Shown one piece after another: positions 1-5,583 of a DNA stretch of 9,658 bases (positions are counted from its first letter, which is position 1; each line of letters begins with the position of its first letter). The notes beneath the pieces are model-generated. The model did not search any database. It saw nothing but the letters and a program-made list of their open reading frames with translations, and was not told the origin of the DNA. The translations under genes were made by a program, and so were the position numbers. Origin of the DNA: an uncultured Dietzia sp. (lineage in GTDB: Bacteria; Actinomycetota; Actinomycetes; Mycobacteriales; Mycobacteriaceae); the NCBI GenBank assembly GCA_946570335.1, contig CAMNYG010000031.1, positions 1 through 9,658 on the forward strand, read 5' to 3'.

Positions 1-668
1 ATCGCGACCTCCTTGACGATGTAGCGGAAGGTCATGATGTTGTCCGCCATGCTCAACGCATCGGCGTAGCGGAGGTCGATCTCCTGCTGGCCGGGCGCCC
101 CCTCGTGGTGTGAGAACTCCACGGAGATACCCATGGCCTCGAGTGCCTCGATCGCGTGGCGGCGGAAATGCGGGGCCGTTTCGTGGACCGCCTGGTCGAA
201 GTAGCCGCCGTTATCCGTGGGCACCGGCTCGGCACCGTCCGTGTCGAGGCTGTGGAACAGGAAGAATTCGATCTCCGGGTGCACATAGCAGGAGAATCCG
301 AGGTCAGCGGCATTGTTGAGCTGACGACGCAGCACGTGCCGGGGGTCGGCCCAGCTGGGGCTGCCGTCCGGGTTGAAGATGTCACAGAAGATGCGGGCCG
401 AGTGCTGGCCGCCGTCGGCGTGGGCCCACGGCAGCACCTGGAACGTCGAGGGGTCGGGCTTGGCGACCGTGTCCGCCTCGGAGACGCGGGAGAAGCCCTC
501 GATAGCCGATCCGTCGAAGCCGATCCCCTCCCCGAAGGCCCCCTCGAGCTCGGCCGGTGCCACGGCCACGGACTTGAGAGTCCCCAGCACATCGGTGAAC
601 CAGAGCCGGACGAACCGGATGTCGCGTTCCTCTAGGGTCCTGAGAACGTACTCCTGCTGGCGGTTCAT
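1..668 (-). CDS. glnA2: Glutamine synthetase, class I (GlnA2-like), N-terminal part
   Basis: Reading leftward from the ATG at 668-666, 222 codons are open to the window edge, so the C-terminal half is missing. Glutamine synthetase joins ammonia to glutamate with ATP in the cytosol. Visible family motifs are the beta-grasp signature FDGSAIEGF (residues 51-59), the metal/glutamate-site segment PEIEFF (131-136, with E132 and E134), and HHEGAPGQQEIDLR (187-200, with E189 and E196), ending in FRYIVKEVA. From memory the sequence is very close to M. tuberculosis GlnA2 (Rv2222c) rather than GlnA1. The N-terminus MNRQQEYVLRTLEERDIRFV matches that family start, which fixes the ATG. The gene diverges from panB. 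In mycobacteria glnA2 is next to glnE and glnA1, which would lie beyond the left edge. The adenylylation site is outside the window, so its presence cannot be judged. Confidence 0.95.
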   Translation of the reverse strand, partial: MNRQQEYVLRTLEERDIRFVRLWFTDVLGTLKSVAVAPAELEGAFGEGIGFDGSAIEGFSRVSEADTVAKPDPSTFQVLPWAHADGGQHSARIFCDIFNPDGSPSWADPRHVLRRQLNNAADLGFSCYVHPEIEFFLFHSLDTDGAEPVPTDNGGYFDQAVHETAPHFRRHAIEALEAMGISVEFSHHEGAPGQQEIDLRYADALSMADNIMTFRYIVKEVA

Positions 669-675
669 GCCGTCC

Positions 676-681
676 AACCTA
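676..681 (-). promoter_or_regulatory. -10 element of glnA2, probable leaderless start
   Basis: On the minus strand TAGGTT fits the actinobacterial TANNNT -10 pattern. It is followed by seven bases (GGACGGC) and then the ATG. Transcription would therefore begin at or next to the start codon, giving a leaderless mRNA. GGA at 673-675 could serve as a poor Shine-Dalgarno site only if transcription starts further upstream. No clear -35 is visible. Confidence 0.5.
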
Positions 682-870
682 GTGCCTGCCGCATTACGAC
701 CGTGTGACATCCCGCCCCGGGACCGTCCGGAGCATCGCGCTCGGGCACCCTCCGAACCCGTCCGGAGTGCGCGTGGCAGACTCGTCGGCGACAGCGCACG
801 GGTCCTCCGTGCACGTCACCGCCCCCTGTCCACCCGGGGACCGGCGCATGACCGGCCTCGAGGTCACCGA

Positions 871-877
871 AGGAAGG
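871..877 (+). promoter_or_regulatory. Ribosome binding site of panB
   Basis: AGGAAGG lies 10 nt before the ATG at 888 and supports that start. The rest of the 669-887 divergent gap shows no TANNNT box on the plus strand that I would call a panB promoter. It does hold a 10-bp direct repeat CCGTCCGGAG at 723-732 and 758-767, of unknown meaning. Confidence 0.6.
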
Positions 878-887
878 CCACACCGCA

Positions 888-1751
888 ATGAGCGACAACC
901 CCGATACCCCGGTCTACGGTTCCGGCGGCGAGTCGGATTCCGAACAGCAGGGTCTGACCCGTGTCACCCGCATCCACCACCTTGCCGAACTCAAGGCCGC
1001 CGGTGAGGCCTGGCCGATGCTCACCGCCTACGATTTCGTCTCGGCCCGACTCTTCCAGGAGGCGGGGATTCCGGTCCTGCTGGTGGGTGACTCCGCGGCG
1101 AACGTGGTCTACGGCTACGACACCACTGTCCCGGTCACCGAGGACGAGATGATCCCGCTGGTGCGGGCCGTCACCCGCGGCGCCCCCAAGGCGCTGGTCG
1201 TGGCCGACCTGGTGTTCGGTAGCTACGAGGCCTCACCCGCCCGGGCTGTGGAGGCGGCCATCCGGATGATGAAGGAGGGTGGCGCGCAGGCCGTCAAGCT
1301 CGAGGGCGGTGTGCGGATGGCCCCGCACATCCGGGCGATCGTCGACGCCGGCATCCCCGTGATGGCCCACATCGGCTTCACACCGCAGTCCGTCAACGGG
1401 CTCGGCGGCTTCCGCGTCCAGGGTCGTGGCGACGCCGCCGCCGAACTCCGCGCCGACGCCACCGCCGTGCAGGAGGCCGGAGCCTTCTCCGTGGTCATGG
1501 AGATGGTCCCCGCTGACCTGGCCAAAGAGATCTCCGCCGAACTGGAGATCGCCACCGTCGGGATCGGCGCCGGCAACGGCTGCGACGCCCAGGTGCTCGT
1601 GTGGCAGGACATGGCCGGTCACGGGACCGGTCGCACGGCGAAGTTCGTCAAGAAGTTCGCACGGTTGGCGGACACCTTGCGTGAGGCCGCCCGCGAATAC
1701 GGAGACGAGGTCCGCTCGCGGTCCTTCCCCGGCCCGGAGCACTCCTTCTGA
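888..1751 (+). CDS. panB: 3-methyl-2-oxobutanoate hydroxymethyltransferase (PanB)
   Basis: A 287-residue enzyme that transfers a hydroxymethyl group from 5,10-methylenetetrahydrofolate to 2-oxoisovalerate, giving ketopantoate. This is the first committed step towards pantothenate and CoA. The complete TIM-barrel family pattern is present: [11 protein letters not shown] (45-55), VGDS with metal-binding D68, [11 protein letters not shown] with D107 (104-114), KLEGG (137-141, K137 and E139), HIGFTPQS (161-168), the catalytic-base region VVMEMVP with E205 (202-208), VGIGAG (224-229) and [10 protein letters not shown] (235-244). Length and the ending EHSF agree with mycobacterial PanB. Residues 1-25 form a polar, probably disordered N-terminal extension. 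The ATG at 888 has a good ribosome binding site. The stop codon overlaps the start of the downstream peptidase gene. Confidence 0.97.
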   Translation: MSDNPDTPVYGSGGESDSEQQGLTRVTRIHHLAELKAAGEAWPMLTAYDFVSARLFQEAGIPVLLVGDSAANVVYGYDTTVPVTEDEMIPLVRAVTRGAPKALVVADLVFGSYEASPARAVEAAIRMMKEGGAQAVKLEGGVRMAPHIRAIVDAGIPVMAHIGFTPQSVNGLGGFRVQGRGDAAAELRADATAVQEAGAFSVVMEMVPADLAKEISAELEIATVGIGAGNGCDAQVLVWQDMAGHGTGRTAKFVKKFARLADTLREAAREYGDEVRSRSFPGPEHSF

Positions 1752-2806
1752 TGGCCTCCCACCGGGTCGACGCCCGACCGCAGGACTCCGTCGCGAGCGA
1801 AGGGAGCGCCCGGCGGCGGGCGCCGTATCCTGAGATCGAACCGCATGAGTCGGGGATGCTCGACGTGGGCGACGGCCAGCAGCTGCACTGGGAGTGCTCC
1901 GGCCGCCCGGACGGCACGCCTGTCGTGTTCGTGCACGGCGGGCCCGGAGGAGGCACCAACCCGGCCCACCGGAGGATGTTCGATCCGTCGGTCTACCGGA
2001 TCATCCTGGTGGACCAACGAGGCTGTGGTCGTAGCGTCCCGCATGTCGCGGACGGTGCCGACCTGTCCGTCAACACCACGTGGCATCTGGTGGCCGACCT
2101 CGAACGACTGCGCGAGCATCTGGGCCTCCACCAGTGGCTCGTGTTCGGCGGGTCATGGGGATCGACGTTGGCGTTGGCCTACGCGCAGGAGCACCCCGAT
2201 CGGGTCCGGGGACTGGTCTTGCGGGGAATCTTCCTGTGCCGACCGTCGGAGATCGACTGGTTCTACCGCGGCGGGGCGGCCCACCTGTTCCCCGACGTCT
2301 GGGAGGGCTACCTCGCTCCCCTGCTCGCCGCTGACGGCCCCGAGGCCGTCCACCGGCCGGGGTACGACCACGTGGCCGCATACCACCGTCTCCTGCACTG
2401 CGGGGATCCGGAGACGGAAGTCGCGGCGGCCCGTGCGTGGACGACGTGGGAGACCTCCACGTCCATGCTGCTCCCCCGACAGGCTGCACCTATGGGCACG
2501 GCTGATCCGGACGGGATCAGCGACCGGTTCGCCCTGGCGTTCGCCCGGATCGAGAACCACTATTTCTCACACGACGCCTTCCTGAAAGGCGCGGCGATCC
2601 TCGATCGCATGGACCGGATCTCGCACCTGCCGGCGGTCATCGTGCACGGCCGCTACGACGTGGTGTGCCCGGTGGCCAACGCCTGGGAACTGCACGCGGC
2701 GTGGCCGGGCTCGGAGCTCCACATCGTGGCCGACGCCGGTCACGCGATGTCCGAGCCGGGGATCACCCATCACCTGCTCGAGGCCACGGACCGCTTCCGT
2801 CCCTGA
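1751..2806 (+). CDS. pip: Proline iminopeptidase (S33 family alpha/beta hydrolase)
   Basis: A 351-residue cytosolic serine peptidase that removes N-terminal proline from peptides. The alpha/beta-hydrolase core shows the oxyanion-hole motif HGGPGGG (62-68), VDQRGCGRS (87-95), nucleophile elbow GGSWGS with S135 (133-138), acid D303 in HGRYDVVCP (299-307) and base H331 in AGHAM. WE (233-234) and RIENHYF (266-272) carry the two glutamates (E234, E268) that in characterised S33 proline iminopeptidases bind the free amino group of the substrate. The family assignment is therefore firm, and prolyl specificity is inferred. The ATG overlaps the panB TGA by 1 nt (TGATG), with only a weak GGAG at 1736-1739, suggesting translation coupled to panB. 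Residues 1-25 are unconserved and could be an extension. The gene faces the oxidoreductase operon and ends before a strong hairpin. Confidence 0.93.
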   Translation: MASHRVDARPQDSVASEGSARRRAPYPEIEPHESGMLDVGDGQQLHWECSGRPDGTPVVFVHGGPGGGTNPAHRRMFDPSVYRIILVDQRGCGRSVPHVADGADLSVNTTWHLVADLERLREHLGLHQWLVFGGSWGSTLALAYAQEHPDRVRGLVLRGIFLCRPSEIDWFYRGGAAHLFPDVWEGYLAPLLAADGPEAVHRPGYDHVAAYHRLLHCGDPETEVAAARAWTTWETSTSMLLPRQAAPMGTADPDGISDRFALAFARIENHYFSHDAFLKGAAILDRMDRISHLPAVIVHGRYDVVCPVANAWELHAAWPGSELHIVADAGHAMSEPGITHHLLEATDRFRP

Positions 2807-2853
2807 CCCCGAGCCGAGCAGGACATCCGCGCCCGCGCCTGTACGGCTTCACC

Positions 2854-2881
2854 ACAGCCGCTCCCCTCGATGAACTCCCGC
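2854..2881 (-). repeat. Degenerate inverted copy of the intergenic repeat
   Basis: Read on the minus strand this segment begins with GCGGGAGTTCA, identical to the first 11 bases of the two direct copies at 2898 and 2937. By eye it matches the first 28 bases of the 2898 copy at 22 positions, including GGAGCG and CTGT. Its internal stem is no longer intact. Its first 11 bases form the left arm of the hairpin at 2871-2908. Confidence 0.55.
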
Positions 2882-2908
2882 ACCCGCCGCCGCGGGGGCG
2901 GGAGTTCA
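2871..2908. terminator. Strong hairpin, likely bidirectional terminator between pip and the SDR gene
   Basis: TGAACTCCCGC (2871-2881) pairs perfectly with GCGGGAGTTCA (2898-2908). After one A/G mismatch the stem continues for five more base pairs (2883-2887 with 2892-2896), leaving a 4-nt loop. The hairpin lies 64 bases after the pip stop and between two converging genes. There is no T-run, which is common for terminators in high-GC actinobacteria. The arms are also copies of a repeat (separate entries), so the hairpin may belong to a repeat element that also ends transcription. Confidence 0.6.
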
Positions 2909-2936
2909 CGCACAGGAGCGCCTGTCCGGGACGGGA
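2898..2936 (+). repeat. Intergenic tandem repeat, copy 1 (39 bp)
   Basis: The 39-bp unit begins GCGGGAGTTCAC and ends ACGGGA, and differs from copy 2 at six positions. In its middle ACAGG-AGCG-CCTGT can form a 5-bp stem with a 4-nt loop (unit positions 15-28). Confidence 0.75.
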
Positions 2937-2975
2937 GCGGGAGTTCACCCGCAGGAGCGCCTGCCGGCCACGGGA
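2937..2975 (+). repeat. Intergenic tandem repeat, copy 2 (39 bp)
   Basis: Directly abuts copy 1, with 33 of 39 bases identical. The internal stem is GCAGG-AGCG-CCTGC. The A-T pair that closes the stem in copy 1 is replaced by G-C here, so two of the six differences preserve base pairing. After 2975 the similarity stops. Confidence 0.75.
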
Positions 2976-3001
2976 GTGGCGCTCGGCCGACGGGCCCGCC
3001 G

Positions 3002-3889
3002 TCAGATCACCCCGAACCTGCGCGACATGGCCACCGTTCCACGCTGATAGGCGGACGGGAAGAGCCGGACCAGGGCGTCGAGGACGTACGCGTCGGGCCC
3101 CACTAGAATGCGGGCACGCCGCCGCTCTACCCCGTCGAGGATGACGCGCGCGGCTGTCGAGGCCTCGGTGCGGGCGAACTTCTCATCGAAGACGGTGGCG
3201 AAGTCGGCGCTGTCGAGTCCCTCGGCGGCGGTGGCGTTGCGGGCCACCGCGGTCTTGATGCCGCCTGGGTGGACGCAACTCACATCGACCGGATGGCCGG
3301 CCGCGAGCATCTCCATCCGTAGAGACTCGGTGAACTGCTGGACCGCGGCCTTGGCCGCGTTGTACGCGTTCTGGGTGGGAACGGACAGGAACGAGAAGAT
3401 GCTGGAGACGTTGACGAGGTGGCCGTCGCCGGAGGCGATGAGGTGCGGCAGGAACTCCTTGGTTCCGTGCACCGCACCCCAATAGTCCACGTCCATGACG
3501 CGGGCGATGTCCTTGTAGGCCGATTCCTCGACCCGTCCGGTGAACGCGATCCCGGCATTGTTGATCACCAGGTTCACCTCGCCGAAGTGCTCGGCGACCA
3601 GCCCGGCGTAGTCGGCGACCTGGGCCTGTTCGGTCACGTCGAGGCGCTGCGAGTGCACGTCGTCGGCGCCGTCGCCGCGGGCGAGGGTGACGGTCTCGGC
3701 GAGGCCGTCGACGTCGATGTCGGTCAGTGCCACCCGCGCTCCGCGACGGGCGGCCTCGCGTGCCAGTTCCCGGCCGATCCCGGAACCGGCGCCGGTGACG
3801 ACGACGACCTTGCCGTCCATCTGCCATCGGGGACGGCGACCCACCAGCCCGCCGATCGTGTCGCTCAGCTGTCCGATCAATCCACTCAT
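3002..3889 (-). CDS. Short-chain dehydrogenase/reductase (SDR, classical)
   Basis: A 295-residue NAD(P)-dependent oxidoreductase. The classical SDR pattern is complete: cofactor motif TGAGSGIG (32-39), an acidic TDIDVDG strand end (56-62) that may favour NAD(H), NNAG (110-113), catalytic S163 in NVSS, and YNAAK with Y176 and K180. The position that is usually Asn in VxNxxG is Asp (D135 in MDVDYWG). The C-terminal region (RARILVGPDAYVLDALVRLF) is typical of long mycobacterial SDRs and may touch a membrane or a large substrate. The ATG at 3889 was chosen because it overlaps the stop of the monooxygenase gene as ATGA and has GGGGGAGG 7 nt upstream. The open frame continues to 4057, but only inside the preceding gene. 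Substrate unknown; an alcohol, ketone or aldehyde related to the monooxygenase reaction is likely from the coupling. Confidence 0.9.
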   Translation of the reverse strand: MSGLIGQLSDTIGGLVGRRPRWQMDGKVVVVTGAGSGIGRELAREAARRGARVALTDIDVDGLAETVTLARGDGADDVHSQRLDVTEQAQVADYAGLVAEHFGEVNLVINNAGIAFTGRVEESAYKDIARVMDVDYWGAVHGTKEFLPHLIASGDGHLVNVSSIFSFLSVPTQNAYNAAKAAVQQFTESLRMEMLAAGHPVDVSCVHPGGIKTAVARNATAAEGLDSADFATVFDEKFARTEASTAARVILDGVERRRARILVGPDAYVLDALVRLFPSAYQRGTVAMSRRFGVI

Positions 3890-5388
3890 GCCCGAGCCTC
3901 CCCCGGCGACCGCTCCGTCGCACCGACCGGCGTACGGCGGTAGGCGCTCAGGTCGAACTCGCGTGTCTCGTTGCGGAACGCGAAGGTGAAGTCGGGCCAC
4001 ACGGCGGGGGCGTTGCCCTTGTCGTCCAGGTACCAGCTCTTGCAGCCGGTGGTCCACACGGTGTCACTGGTGTTGGCGCGCAGCTCGTCGTTGTACGCCT
4101 CCTGGACCACCTCGCGGACATCGACGGTCTGCAGATTCCGTGCCCGCATCATCTGCATGGCGCTGGCGAGGTAGTTCAGCTGGGACTCGATCATGTAGAT
4201 CATCGACGAGTGCCCCAGCCCCGTCGCGGGGCCGACCAGAACGAAGAGATTGGGATAGCCGGAGACGGTCGTGCCCTTGTATGCCTCCATCCCGTCGCTG
4301 GCCCACTTGTCGGCCAGCGTTTTGCCATCGGTGCCGCGCACCCGCTCGAAGAACGGGGAGTCAGTGACGTGGAAACCGGTGGCGACCACCAGGACGTCCG
4401 TGGGGTGCTCGAGGCCATCAGCGGTGACGATGCCATCGCGGGTCACCTTCGTGATGGGCGAGGTGACCAGGTCCACGTTCTCCCGGGACAGCGCCGGGTA
4501 CCAGGTATTGGACAGCAGGATGCGTTTGCATCCGATCTCGAATCTCGGGGTGACGGCCTCTCGCAGCTTCCGGTCGCGCACCTGCATCGCCAGGTGCGCG
4601 CGTCCGATGGCTTTGATGGGCGCCAACGCTGCGCGACTGCGCGTCAGGCCCACCACCTGGAATTCGCGGCTCGCGTACTGCAATGCCCGCACCGCGCGCT
4701 GCAGTCCGGGGATCCGGCGGTACGCCTTCCGTTCCAGGTCCGGGTAGGTCCGGTCGATGCGCGGCAGGACCCAGGGTGCGGTGCGCTGGTACACGTCCAG
4801 GTGAGCCACCGTCGGCGCGATGGACGGCACCACCTGGATGGCCGAGGCGCCGGTGCCGATCACCGCGACCCGCTTGTCCGCCAGCTTCACCGAGTGATTC
4901 CAGCGCGCGGTGTGGAAGACCGGTCCGGCGAAGTCCTCGATCCCGTCGATCTCGGGGTTCTTGGGCTCGCACAGTGCGCCGACACCCAGCACGACGACGC
5001 GGGCGTCGTAGGTGCCGTCGCTGGTCCGCACGGTCCAGCGGCCCCGAGGATCGTCGAAGTCGACGGCGGTGACCTCCACGCCGAAGCGGATTTTCTCGCG
5101 CACCCCGGCCTCGTGGGTCACCCGACGGATGTAGTCGTAGATCTCCCCCTGCGGGGAGAAGGCCCGGGACCAGTCCGGGTTCGGCGCGAACGAGTACGAA
5201 TACAGGTGAGACGGGACGTCACACGCGGCACCGGGATAGCTGTTGTCCCGCCAGGTGCCCCCGACATCGGAGCCTCGTTCCAGAACGACGAGGTCGTCGA
5301 AGCCCTCCTGCGAGAGCCGGATCGCCGCGCCCAGCCCGGAGAAGCCCGCCCCCACGACCAGAACATCGACGGTGTTGATCTGTTCCAC
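3886..5388 (-). CDS. FAD-dependent monooxygenase, Baeyer-Villiger type
   Basis: A 500-residue flavoprotein. The FAD Rossmann motif is GAGFSG (13-18), followed by VGGTWRDNSYPGAACD (42-57). The Baeyer-Villiger fingerprint FxGxxxHxxxW occurs as FAGPVFHTARW (153-163), and the NADPH Rossmann motif is VIGTGASA (176-183). ATGFHVTDSPFF near residue 340 is the usual second fingerprint. Such enzymes use NADPH and O2 to turn ketones into esters or lactones, or to oxidise S or N. Relatives include mycobacterial EtaA/MymA-like monooxygenases, but this protein starts like the Rv0892/Rv3049c type (from memory). The residue after the fingerprint Trp is Asn rather than Pro/Asp. The start is GTG, supported by GGGAG (5394-5398) 5 nt upstream. 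First gene of an operon with the SDR gene (4-nt overlap). Substrate not predictable. Confidence 0.88.
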   Translation of the reverse strand: MEQINTVDVLVVGAGFSGLGAAIRLSQEGFDDLVVLERGSDVGGTWRDNSYPGAACDVPSHLYSYSFAPNPDWSRAFSPQGEIYDYIRRVTHEAGVREKIRFGVEVTAVDFDDPRGRWTVRTSDGTYDARVVVLGVGALCEPKNPEIDGIEDFAGPVFHTARWNHSVKLADKRVAVIGTGASAIQVVPSIAPTVAHLDVYQRTAPWVLPRIDRTYPDLERKAYRRIPGLQRAVRALQYASREFQVVGLTRSRAALAPIKAIGRAHLAMQVRDRKLREAVTPRFEIGCKRILLSNTWYPALSRENVDLVTSPITKVTRDGIVTADGLEHPTDVLVVATGFHVTDSPFFERVRGTDGKTLADKWASDGMEAYKGTTVSGYPNLFVLVGPATGLGHSSMIYMIESQLNYLASAMQMMRARNLQTVDVREVVQEAYNDELRANTSDTVWTTGCKSWYLDDKGNAPAVWPDFTFAFRNETREFDLSAYRRTPVGATERSPGEARA

Positions 5389-5511
5389 AGCTTCTCCCTC
5401 TGAGATGTCGTTACACGAGCCCGACCCGGAACAGTCCGGAGAGCCCGACGAACGCGCGTGCGAGCCGACATCGGTGAGCCGGCGTGGCGCGGTGTGAACG
5501 GAGCCACATCA

Positions 5512-5517
5512 ATCTTA
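5512..5517 (-). promoter_or_regulatory. -10 element of the monooxygenase-SDR operon
   Basis: TAAGAT on the minus strand is a good TANNNT box. Transcription from it would start near 5505 and give a leader of about 115 nt before the GTG at 5388. No canonical TTGACA-like -35 is visible at the expected distance. The box shares four bases with the palindrome at 5514-5529, so a bound repressor would block it. Confidence 0.45.
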
Positions 5518-5529
5518 CCCGCAGGTAAG
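5514..5529. promoter_or_regulatory. Perfect palindrome CTTACC-N4-GGTAAG, candidate TetR-type operator
   Basis: CTTACC (5514-5519) and GGTAAG (5524-5529) are exact inverted repeats around CGCA. The TTACC-N4-GGTAA form resembles operators of TetR-family repressors of lipid and redox genes in actinobacteria (family knowledge; the regulator is not identified). It overlaps the predicted -10 of the leftward operon and lies 54 bp before the CYTH-CHAD start. No regulator gene is in the window. Confidence 0.5.
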
Positions 5530-5554
5530 GATGTCGGGGGGAAGCGTCCGGCTG

Positions 5555-5569
5555 AGTTCACCCGGAACT
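5555..5569. promoter_or_regulatory. Second inverted repeat, AGTTC-N5-GAACT
   Basis: AGTTC (5555-5559) and GAACT (5565-5569) are perfect inverted repeats around ACCCG, 14 bp before the CYTH-CHAD ATG. The site lies in the spacer of any promoter for that gene. It may be an operator, or chance given its short arms. Confidence 0.3.
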
Positions 5570-5571
5570 GG

Positions 5572-5577
5572 TACAAC
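5572..5577 (+). promoter_or_regulatory. Possible -10 of the CYTH-CHAD gene (leaderless)
   Basis: TACAAC ends six bases before the ATG at 5584. It departs from TANNNT at the last base. No Shine-Dalgarno sequence precedes this ATG, which fits leaderless transcription. Weak evidence overall. Confidence 0.3.
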
Positions 5578-5583
5578 CAATCC

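Noticed and set aside
723..767. 10-bp direct repeat CCGTCCGGAG in the glnA2-panB gap as a regulator site
   Set aside because: A GC-rich decamer repeated at 35-bp spacing, with no link to a promoter element and no match to a nitrogen-regulator site I know.
2871..2975. CRISPR-like array
   Set aside because: The units abut with no unique spacers, one copy is inverted, and no cas gene is near.
3890..4057. N-terminal extension of the SDR to 4057
   Set aside because: It lies wholly inside the monooxygenase reading region, is not SDR-like, and the ATGA start at 3889 has a strong ribosome binding site.
4210..5403. 397-codon open frame on the plus strand
   Set aside because: Antisense shadow of the monooxygenase gene, a common effect of high GC; its translation has no recognisable motif.
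5426..5439. CCGGA-ACAG-TCCGG inverted repeat in the monooxygenase leader
   Set aside because: 5-bp GC-rich arms are expected often by chance in this composition; no supporting context.
5458..5583. 42-codon extension of the CYTH-CHAD protein
   Set aside because: It crosses the operator and promoter region and precedes the normal CYTH start.
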